NCBI GenBank assembly: GCA_016839955.1
Contig: JAEOTI010000330.1
Location: forward strand, 1 to 11,665
DNA from: Candidatus Hodarchaeota archaeon
Lineage (GTDB): Archaea; Asgardarchaeota; Heimdallarchaeia; Hodarchaeales; YT1-057
Reading direction: 5' to 3'
DNA length: 11,665 bases
Every line of letters begins with the position of its first letter. Position 1 is the first letter of the stretch. A model generated the notes under the pieces. The model did not search any database. It was not told the origin of the DNA and saw only the letters and a program-made list of their open reading frames with translations. Made by a program: the position numbers and the translations under genes. Shown piece by piece: positions 5,753 to 11,665 of this stretch.

Positions 5753-5992
5753 ATGGGGATCAATTGGACAGAGCGTATTAGTATTGATCCAAATATTTGT
5801 CATGGAAAAGTCTGTATAAAAGGAACTAGAGTTATGGTTTCTATCATTTTAGAATGTCTTGCAGAAAAACTAAGTTATGACGAAATAATAGAGGAATATC
5901 CAACGATTACAAAGGATGATATTTTAGCTGCAATTCAATATGCCGCTTATCTTGCTAGTGAACGAATTATTCCAATCAGCTCCTCAACTTGA
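5753..5992 (+). CDS. DUF433 family antitoxin
   Basis: A 79-residue DUF433 protein. The family pattern is complete: ISIDPNICHGKVCIKGTRV (9-27), then the winged helix-turn-helix-like VSIILECLAEKLSYDEIIEEYP (29-50) and ITKDDILAAIQYAAYLASE (52-70). DUF433 proteins are usually antitoxins paired with DUF5615 PIN-like toxins. The gene fits that, since a DUF5615 fragment starts ten bases after its stop. The antitoxin is intact although the toxin is broken, the expected order of decay. It is probably autoregulated through the palindrome before its ATG. Confidence 0.9.
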   Translation: MGINWTERISIDPNICHGKVCIKGTRVMVSIILECLAEKLSYDEIIEEYPTITKDDILAAIQYAAYLASERIIPISSST

Positions 5993-6002
5993 GGAAAAAC
6001 TT

Positions 6003-6201
6003 ATGAAATTCAAACTTGATGAGAATGTTCCATTTTCATTAAAGCGAATAATTGAAAATTTTGGACCTCATCAAGGAGATGTGCTTTCACGATACTTAAT
6101 TGTAAAAAAAAGGGGAGACTGCTGCTATTATTTATCTACGGCCTTCTGAGTATCTACTAAATCTGAAAAAACCCCTAGAGGTTCTTATTCTCCAAAATTA
6201 A
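6003..6201 (+). pseudogene. DUF5615 PIN-like toxin, degenerate (internal deletion plus frameshift)
   Basis: The ATG at 6003, with GAGG just upstream, opens with MKFKLDENVPFSLKRIIENF, the DUF5615 N-terminus with its catalytic Asp in LDEN. After HQGDVLSRYLIVKK the frame runs off to TGA at 6147. The true C-terminus is visible one frame over from about 6112 (GETAAIIYLRPSEYLL, then KKPLEVLILQN) to TAA at 6199-6201. It matches the usual end of the family, with a hydrophobic strand and LRP. The two halves give only about 65 residues against roughly 110 in the family, so about 40 central residues with the remaining active-site acids are missing. The frame change lies at an A8-G4 run (6104-6115). Part of the dispersed repeat sits in the damaged region. 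The toxin should be inactive. Confidence 0.75.
6075..6092 (+). repeat. Partial copy of the repeat box C inside the DUF5615 remnant
   Basis: GGAGATGTGCTTTCACGA matches the end of the repeat core as in R1 (GGAGAACTGTGCTTTCACGA) with one 2-base gap, including 13 identical bases in a row. It has the same orientation as the seven full copies. It sits exactly where the DUF5615 gene loses its family sequence, so it may be a scar of repeat insertion or repeat-mediated deletion. Confidence 0.5.
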
Positions 6202-6243
6202 CTATAATTATTGTCATAAGGTGTCTTAAAAACGTAATTTGTC

Positions 6244-7599
6244 TCAATATTCGCAACCATCCTGTCCACAACGAGTTAGAAGGAATAAACCTACGATAGC
6301 AGACAGTAGGGATGCAAAAAGGATTCCAATTTTTGCTAAAACTAAAGAAGACGGCTCTGTAAAAGCTAAATTTGAAATAAAAGTAGACATAGTAAAACCA
6401 ATTCCTGCTAAGCAGCCAACTCCAAAGATATGATACCAATCAACATCTTCAGGAATTTTACCAATACCAAGCTGAGATGCTAGAAAAACACTTAATCCGA
6501 TCCCAAGGGGTTTTCCCAAAGCTAATCCAAAAAAAACACCAAAAGTAATGGGATCTATAAGAGTATCAAGATTCTGACCTTTAAAAGAAACACCGCCATT
6601 AGCGAGAGCAAAAACAGGCATTATCAAGAAGATTACATATGGTGCTAAAGTATGTTCTATACGTTGTAATGGAGATTCAACATTTTGACACATAATTTCA
6701 AGTGTTTGAAGTACATTCTGGTAGGACTTTAATTCAGTCCCAGCTAAGATGGCATCTTGTTTTGATAAATCAGTAAATAACAGAATACTCTTTTCTTGAA
6801 ACTCTTTGTAATCCATTTTTGTTGTAGCAGGAATTGTAAAAGCTAATAAAACTCCAGCAATTGTTGCATGAATTCCAGATTTTAAAATAAAGACCCACAA
6901 AACAAAACCAAGTAGAATATAAACGAAAGGATGCCGCACTCCTATTCTATTCGCTCCTAGTAAAATTAAAAGAACCACTAACGCTCCTATTAAATAATCA
7001 AGATATAATTTTGAAGTAAAAAATAATGCAATTATTAGAATCGCACCAATATCATCAACAATTGCAATGCTAGTTAAGAAGACTTTCATACTTAAAGGGA
7101 TTCTGTGACGGAAAAGCATCATTATTCCTAATGCGAACGCAATATCTGTCGCCATTGGTATCGCCCATCCATCAAATCCCTCAGAATTATTAAAATTGAA
7201 ACTTAAATAAATTATCGCTGGAAAAACCATTCCACCAATTGCTCCAATTACGGGTAAAATTGCTTGCTTGAAGGATGATAATTCACCAATTAGAACCTCA
7301 CGTTTTATTTCTAGACCCACTAAAAAAAAGAAAATTGCCATTAAAAAATCGTTAATCCATAAAATCAAATCTTTTGATAACTTAAAATCTCCATAAGATA
7401 TTGTAAATTTAGTTCTCCATAATTCTTCATAAGATGAAGTAAATTCAGAATTAACCCAAATTAAGGTAGTGAGAACACAGAGAATTATGATAATTCCACT
7501 AGAAGATTCAAGTCTTATAAAATCTTGAAATGGTTTGATGATTTTTTCTATTGGATAACTTTCAACTTTCTTAAACTGTTTTATCTGAGGTGAAACCAT
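6244..7599 (-). CDS. nhaA: Na+/H+ antiporter NhaA
   Basis: A 451-residue NhaA-family antiporter exchanging cytoplasmic Na+ for external protons, with about 11-12 membrane helices. Family marks include FFFLVGLEIKREVLIGEL (90-107), MATDIAFALGIMML (149-162) with D152 equivalent to E. coli D133, and IAIVDDIGAILIIALFF (178-194) with the ion-binding pair D182/D183 (D163/D164 in E. coli). Others are PVFALANGGVSF (328-339), LGKPLGIG with K363 (the K300 equivalent) and GCLAGIGFTMSTFISNLAF (395-413). It is longer than the 388-residue E. coli protein because of N-terminal residues and a hydrophilic loop near 261-318, as in many non-enteric members. All key residues are present. AGGATGA lies just upstream of the ATG. 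It converges on the DUF433 locus and appears monocistronic. Confidence 0.96.
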   Translation of the reverse strand: MVSPQIKQFKKVESYPIEKIIKPFQDFIRLESSSGIIIILCVLTTLIWVNSEFTSSYEELWRTKFTISYGDFKLSKDLILWINDFLMAIFFFLVGLEIKREVLIGELSSFKQAILPVIGAIGGMVFPAIIYLSFNFNNSEGFDGWAIPMATDIAFALGIMMLFRHRIPLSMKVFLTSIAIVDDIGAILIIALFFTSKLYLDYLIGALVVLLILLGANRIGVRHPFVYILLGFVLWVFILKSGIHATIAGVLLAFTIPATTKMDYKEFQEKSILLFTDLSKQDAILAGTELKSYQNVLQTLEIMCQNVESPLQRIEHTLAPYVIFLIMPVFALANGGVSFKGQNLDTLIDPITFGVFFGLALGKPLGIGLSVFLASQLGIGKIPEDVDWYHIFGVGCLAGIGFTMSTFISNLAFTEPSSLVLAKIGILFASLLSAIVGLFLLTRCGQDGCEY

Positions 7600-7605
7600 T
7601 TTCTT

Positions 7606-7643
7606 TCATCCTAGTATATGGCTGCAGATTGTACAATATATAA
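7606..7643 (-). promoter_or_regulatory. Promoter and ribosome site of nhaA
   Basis: On the minus strand TTATATATT at about 7635-7643 lies 36-44 bases before the ATG as a TATA-like box. AGGATGA at 7606-7612 is a Shine-Dalgarno-like sequence six bases before it. Together they imply a very short leader. Confidence 0.5.
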
Positions 7644-7754
7644 CACATTCTAATGTAATAGACTTAAGAACGCTTTCTGATGTATTATTGTTATTAAAAA
7701 CAGAAAAAATACCTTTTCCACAATTAATTGCTGTAATCTTAATAAAAAATCTAA

Positions 7755-7812
7755 TTTCGCCAAACAATGTCTATTACGTCAAAAAAGGGGTGGAGAACTG
7801 TGCTTTTACAAA
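7755..7812 (+). repeat. 58-bp dispersed repeat core, copy R6 (solo)
   Basis: Starts TTTCGCCAAACA and carries the full ACGTCAAAAAAGGGGTGG middle, but box C ends TTTTACAAA instead of TTCACGAC. It ends 20 bases from the stop of the large minus-strand surface-protein gene. On that strand it offers a T6 tract that might serve as terminator. There is no long extension. Confidence 0.88.
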
Positions 7813-7832
7813 ACCATATTTCTTGGCTATCG

Positions 7833-10157
7833 TTAATGTTTACCTCTTTTCCAACCTCTCTGTCTCTGGATAATTAAAATTATCAAGAAAGAAAGACATG
7901 GGAGTAATAAATAAGATAAGTCAATATTGAACTCAGGAATAATTCCAGGGAGACTAGTTGAATTCACAAAAATCAATTCAAAAGTAGTATTCAAATCCTC
8001 TGAGTTTTCACCAACCTCATTTCCTTCCTCAGCAGGGTTTTTCCGTCGAATTGCTTGACCTTGAACTCCAATAGAAGCCAATGATCCAGAATAACTGCCT
8101 TCAGGTAGATTAGAGAAGTCTGATACAACACCCCACGCAACAATATCCACAGACAGATTATCAGAGTCGGAACTTTCATTATCGAAGAACAAAAACTCAC
8201 CTGAGTTAAGGAAGTTAATCTCTCCAGAAACATGAATTAGATCAGGAATTGAACCATTGTTGTACATATCATTCCCCCAAGTCGAGTTCCACTCGTAATC
8301 TGGATCAATTCCGAAACGTTGCCGAAAACTATCTGCATCCTTCGTTATGATCAAAATATCTAAAGCTGCTATTGAAATTGAGGTGTTAAACTCAATTATT
8401 CCGTCTCCGTCACTAAAACACCACCCTGCAAGTGAGACAGAACTTGATGTTGGGTTGTAGAGGACAAAGTATTCATCCCTCTCAGAGTAAATTGTGGTGG
8501 AATGTGTGAGAGCTCCGGAGTTTACATCAGAATCATGAGAATGTACAGCCCAATCAGTATTATCATCAGAGTCATCCATTGTATCGCTTCGGTAGATAGA
8601 ATTTCCTTGGGTTGCTGTCAAGTCCCAAGATGAATTCCACTCATAAGCCACAAAGTCTACTAAAATACCACTATCATTATACAGACCAACAGTATCTCCA
8701 CCATTATTCCAACCATTCCAAGAACACGTTCCATTTGCTTGGAAACCATAGAGTTCTTGAAATGCGGTCGAGTTATAGGTAATCGTTACATAACCACCAG
8801 CAGGGATGCTTATCGCAGGGAGATTAAAAGGCCCCCCAACCCCATCATTATCTTTAAAGTACCACCCTGAGAGACTTTCTGAAGTACTGGTTGGATTATA
8901 GAGTTCTATCCATTCTTCATCAGGTTCTTCGCCTTCAGGATCATAGTACACTTCAGTAATGATTACGTGTGTAAAAGCACCGTCGTTTCCACTTCCTTCG
9001 AAACTTGAAACATTTATCCCGTCAAAACAGATCTCATTTATCACAACATGCTTTGACCTAGTCGTGAAACTCCCATTTTCGGTGGTAGGACCATTGTTCC
9101 AAGTATCCCAGGTTTTGACAGTAAAATAATATGTGGTTTCGATGGTTAGATTCGAAAGAAGAATGGAATGGGAAGAGCTATTGACTGGGTCTGAAACCTG
9201 ATTTGAATACGGAGGGGTACTAAAAGTGTCGTATTCGACAACAGCTTTTGTACTTTCGTTAGTAGTGAAAGTTATTTTCGCAGCTTCGTGACCAGGGACT
9301 ACAGTTGGTCCTGATGTTATAGCTGGGGGTGAATAGTCGTTCCATTGAATAAAAACATCAACACTATAATGATCTGACCCCCAATATGCAGAATTAGTGT
9401 CTCCTACACTTGTATTGAGTAATTTGTTGAAGAAAAAGTCGTTGACTAAGATGAAATCGATTCTTGACTCATATTGGGTGTCTTGGTGTCCATAGGTGTA
9501 TCCTTTAAATGTGGTGTTCAGATAACGGTAGACATCTCGGAAATTATGGACTAATGAGGAATGGTTTCCGTATGTAGTGTTATCTGGATCTAACATATAC
9601 GTTAGTGGTCCATATCCAAGGTCTCCTTTCGGAACCAAGTCACCGGTGTCTTCAGGTGAGAAAGTGTTAAGGTCTCCCATGTACACTATTGGTACATTGC
9701 CTAGATTATCCATATAGTTAATGATACCTTCTGTCTCGTTTTGTCGTCGCCACTCATTTATTTGATCAGATGACGATTTTAAATGAGCCCCTATAATGTG
9801 CGTATGTATTCCATGAATATCTACAACAGCATCAATAAAATCATGAGTGACATCATAGTCACTCCCATTGTCCAGAGGAACATTACTGATTTGAGTGAAA
9901 TTTATTATTGAAAATCGGCTAAAAATTGCCTCACCTGATACCCATAACGAAACACCTTGAGCAGTAATTGCTGTATAATTATCTTCTCCATAGCTCATGA
10001 AATAAGAGTTAAACTCGTCGACAAGGCTATTTATTGTGGCATTTCCGTCATTATCCCATAAACCTGTCTCTACACAAATCAAAATATCAGGATTCTCTTC
10101 TTTTACTACATCTTTCCACGTATCGTTGGCTCCACTCTCTTCAACATTATAAGTCAT
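7833..10157 (-). CDS. Surface protein: EEP nuclease/phosphatase + FN3 + two lamin-tail domains + C-terminal anchor
   Basis: 774 residues. Residues 1-272 form an endonuclease/exonuclease/phosphatase domain: N4 in TYNVEES, E30 in ILICVETG, H125 in GAHLKS, D162 and N164 in MGDLNTF, D234 in SRIDFIL, and SDH at 261-263. All catalytic positions are visible. About 278-367 is a fibronectin-III-like domain. About 397-540 is a lamin-tail domain (HVIITEVYYDPEGEEPDEEW, then IELYNPT and SLSGWYF). About 555-707 is a second, degenerate one (DEYFVLYNPTSSSVSLAGW). A membrane helix (745-763) follows PGIIPEF and ends in RQRGWKRGKH, an archaeal surface-anchor arrangement. Many N-x-S/T sequons suggest glycosylation outside the cell. 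There is no signal peptide, which is odd for such a protein. The ATG lacks a Shine-Dalgarno, and the frame continues upstream through FKI into the previous ORF, broken by one TAA. Substrate unknown: nucleic acid or phosphoester. Confidence 0.88.
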   Translation of the reverse strand: MTYNVEESGANDTWKDVVKEENPDILICVETGLWDNDGNATINSLVDEFNSYFMSYGEDNYTAITAQGVSLWVSGEAIFSRFSIINFTQISNVPLDNGSDYDVTHDFIDAVVDIHGIHTHIIGAHLKSSSDQINEWRRQNETEGIINYMDNLGNVPIVYMGDLNTFSPEDTGDLVPKGDLGYGPLTYMLDPDNTTYGNHSSLVHNFRDVYRYLNTTFKGYTYGHQDTQYESRIDFILVNDFFFNKLLNTSVGDTNSAYWGSDHYSVDVFIQWNDYSPPAITSGPTVVPGHEAAKITFTTNESTKAVVEYDTFSTPPYSNQVSDPVNSSSHSILLSNLTIETTYYFTVKTWDTWNNGPTTENGSFTTRSKHVVINEICFDGINVSSFEGSGNDGAFTHVIITEVYYDPEGEEPDEEWIELYNPTSTSESLSGWYFKDNDGVGGPFNLPAISIPAGGYVTITYNSTAFQELYGFQANGTCSWNGWNNGGDTVGLYNDSGILVDFVAYEWNSSWDLTATQGNSIYRSDTMDDSDDNTDWAVHSHDSDVNSGALTHSTTIYSERDEYFVLYNPTSSSVSLAGWCFSDGDGIIEFNTSISIAALDILIITKDADSFRQRFGIDPDYEWNSTWGNDMYNNGSIPDLIHVSGEINFLNSGEFLFFDNESSDSDNLSVDIVAWGVVSDFSNLPEGSYSGSLASIGVQGQAIRRKNPAEEGNEVGENSEDLNTTFELIFVNSTSLPGIIPEFNIDLSYLLLPCLSFLIILIIQRQRGWKRGKH

Positions 10158-10196
10158 GATTTTGAAAATATTCCCAACTTCTAAAGGCTGGATTTA
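10158..10196 (-). other. In-frame TAA junction joining two ORFs
   Basis: The ORF at 10194-10907 and the one at 7833-10157 are in the same minus-strand frame. Between the TAA (10194-10196) and the ATG lie exactly 12 sense codons, reading IQPLEVGNIFKI, with no ATG, GTG or TTG. FKI directly before MTYNV completes the first beta strand expected of the EEP fold. This looks like one gene of about 1,023 sense codons interrupted by a nonsense codon. Alternatives are readthrough, a sequence error, or two coupled genes. Confidence 0.6.
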
Positions 10197-10907
10197 AGGT
10201 TTTAAGCTATTTTCAATGGTTTGGATCGTTGAAAGAGTTTCTCCAGTATTTTCTCTTAGTAAATCAGAATACTCAATCAAACTCTGTAAGTTAATATATC
10301 CCGTCATTTCGTTCTGATTCAATGGTTCTTTCAAGAATAATCGAAAAGAAAGGCTAATTTCTGTTGAAATTCCTAACTGGCTGAATTCATAAGATCTTTC
10401 AAAGATTTCAATTACATTATATTTGTTAAAAAACTCGAAAAGAAGAAAAACTGCCGTTTCTGTGTTTATTAAATGAAAATTAACCTTTTTGATAATACTG
10501 TTGCCTGGAGTCACTTCATATTTCCGTACAGATTGGTCCTGCCAAAGGGCTTCTTTCTTGTTATCTAAAATCGGAGCCTCGAAACTAAAGCTAGAGTGTA
10601 ATGTGTATAGGATCTCTGAATAATCACTCCCAGAACTCCCATGACTCTCGGTCGAATTATTTGTATCTCCTGGAATAAATTTTGAGAGAGAAAAAGGGGA
10701 TAACTCTAAACGAACATTTACTGTCTCAAATACTATCCATTCAAGTTCATTTGCTTCTTTATTTTGTTGTTCTGGGTTATCCGAAGAAAACAAAATTGAA
10801 ATACTTGCAATTATTAAAATTATAGGTATAATTGCTGCTCCAGCGAATTTAAGATTTCCTAATTCGCTTGAATGATTTTTGGGCTTAGTTGTTGAGAGTG
10901 TACCCAT
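10194..10907 (-). CDS. Membrane-anchored protein of unknown family, in frame with the EEP/lamin-tail ORF
   Basis: 237 residues. A polar, basic N-terminus is followed by a strong membrane helix at about 24-42 (GAAIIPIILIIASISILF). Then comes a linker and an extracytoplasmic domain with alternating strands (LEWIVFETVNVRLELSPFSL, KVNFHLINTETAVFLLFEFF, ISTEISLSFRLFL). The charge pattern suggests an N-in, C-out signal anchor. AGGAT lies about eight bases before the ATG. I do not recognise the domain. The ORF ends at TAA 10194-10196, but the same frame continues into the nuclease-like ORF. It could therefore be the missing secretion and N-terminal part of that protein, which has none of its own. 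Confidence 0.65.
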   Translation of the reverse strand: MGTLSTTKPKNHSSELGNLKFAGAAIIPIILIIASISILFSSDNPEQQNKEANELEWIVFETVNVRLELSPFSLSKFIPGDTNNSTESHGSSGSDYSEILYTLHSSFSFEAPILDNKKEALWQDQSVRKYEVTPGNSIIKKVNFHLINTETAVFLLFEFFNKYNVIEIFERSYEFSQLGISTEISLSFRLFLKEPLNQNEMTGYINLQSLIEYSDLLRENTGETLSTIQTIENSLKP

Positions 10908-10997
10908 TGCATGATCCTAATTTCTTAACTTCAATCGACTTGAAAATACTTTACTGAATATTCTGAGGTTTGCTTTACGAATAATTCAAAAAAAATA

Positions 10998-11432
10998 CTA
11001 ATTACGTCCGATTTCATTTTTCCTTTCTTGTTCAGTCATTTCAAACCATTTAACATGGATGTTTGCTAAATACATTCCACATTTACAGTATAGCTTGATT
11101 AGTTTTTCAGATAACAGATGTTTTTCGGTTGAGAGGGTTTTTCGTTTCTCAAGCATTTCGAAAGAAGCTTTGACTTCAGCAAAATCCCCACAATGAAGAC
11201 AATTTTGGAACATTGTTATCTTAATAGTGTCACTTTGCGGGTGGGAGAATAAAGCTCCTAATGATTCCTCCCCACAATCTTTGCATAATTTTTTGTATGG
11301 AGTTTGACTTAATTTTTTGTCAACAAATATGTTAATTCTAGTCCATTTTGCGCAAGAAAAACAACGTTGATTTCCTTTAATTTGATATACTTCTATCCAA
11401 TTACTATCAGAACTAGACAATGATTTAAACAT
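10998..11432 (-). CDS. Small zinc-binding protein with four cysteine pairs
   Basis: 144 residues with eight cysteines in four pairs: C24/C27 (CFSC), C50/C53 (CKDCGEE), C78/C81 (CLHCGDF) and C116/C118 (CKCGM). This would bind two zinc ions as two zinc-ribbon-like units, from pairs 1+2 and 3+4. There is no membrane segment and no enzymatic motif. Many archaeal zinc-ribbon proteins bind nucleic acid or other proteins, but no function can be given. GGAG lies about 11 bases before the ATG. It may be co-transcribed with the next minus-strand gene, 90 bases away. The start-less ORF at 1144-1380 has a similar pair count and also a CKDC, though no convincing alignment. Confidence 0.75.
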   Translation of the reverse strand: MFKSLSSSDSNWIEVYQIKGNQRCFSCAKWTRINIFVDKKLSQTPYKKLCKDCGEESLGALFSHPQSDTIKITMFQNCLHCGDFAEVKASFEMLEKRKTLSTEKHLLSEKLIKLYCKCGMYLANIHVKWFEMTEQERKNEIGRN

Positions 11433-11570
11433 TTTCTTGTTTTCTCCACAAGAATCTATTCTATTTTCCTTTTTTGGATCGAAATTTGTTTAAATAAAAT
11501 AAGTATTTCAAAATCCCGTTTTCAAAAATGTGATCTTTCTATATCTCAAGAATAAAATTCTTTTTGGTAA

Positions 11571-11628
11571 TTTCGCCAAAATCCCTCTAAAACGTCAAAA
11601 TTTACCCAAAGAACTTTGCTTTCACGAC
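11571..11628 (+). repeat. 58-bp dispersed repeat core, copy R7
   Basis: Gap-free member starting TTTCGCCAAAAT, with the middle altered to TTTACCCAAA and box C reading GAACTTTGCTTTCACGAC. The 37 bases to its right do not clearly follow the long form, and the window ends there. The remaining 11433-11570 sequence upstream of the zinc-protein gene shows nothing else I can support. Confidence 0.88.
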
Positions 11629-11665
11629 TCAAAGTCAACAACAGCGATTTTTCCTTTATTGTATC

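Noticed and set aside
9061..9072. AGTCGTGAAACT inside the surface-protein gene as a reverse repeat copy.
   Set aside because: Only about ten bases match and it lies within a conserved coding stretch.
11584..11665. Minus-strand frames entering from the right edge through R7, one of them ending at a TGA inside the repeat.
   Set aside because: Only a few tens of bases are available before the repeat, and nothing distinguishes coding from chance.

Overview
This is a low-GC, gene-sparse window that looks archaeal. The evidence is TATA-like boxes 25-45 bases before several starts, a DUF217-type VapB with its PIN partner, UPF0175/DUF3368 and DUF433/DUF5615 modules, and a large glycan-site-rich surface protein with lamin-tail domains and a C-terminal membrane anchor. 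The last resembles surface proteins of Asgard-type archaea. That placement is inference; no rRNA, tRNA or phylogenetic marker is present.

Layout. 1-108 is the tail of a membrane protein. 671-2015 holds a DUF454/YbaN membrane protein, a start-less Cys-rich ORF and a GNAT acetyltransferase. 2262-6201 is a toxin-antitoxin (TA) island: a VapB-like/PIN pair (minus), a UPF0175/DUF3368 pair (minus), an orphan antitoxin (minus), a DUF217 VapB/VapC pair (plus), and DUF433 with a broken DUF5615 toxin (plus). 6244-7599 is an NhaA Na+/H+ antiporter (minus). 7833-10907 holds two minus-strand ORFs lying in one reading frame and split by a single TAA: a membrane-anchored N-terminal part, and an endonuclease/exonuclease/phosphatase (EEP)-FN3-lamin-tail-anchor part. 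10998-11432 is a small four-knuckle zinc protein.

The most striking feature is a family of dispersed noncoding repeats. A 58-base core occurs seven times (R1-R7, starting at 285, 2186, 3018, 4379, 5389, 7755 and 11571), always on the plus strand and with no indels between copies. R1, R4 and R5 continue to the right for about 200 more bases with fixed internal spacing. They end in a 7-bp stem with a 24-base loop, in which R4 carries a compensatory base-pair change. The repeats bracket the TA modules in direct orientation, so the island resembles a cassette array. A fragment of the core also lies in the deletion region of the broken DUF5615 gene. I do not recognise this repeat family.
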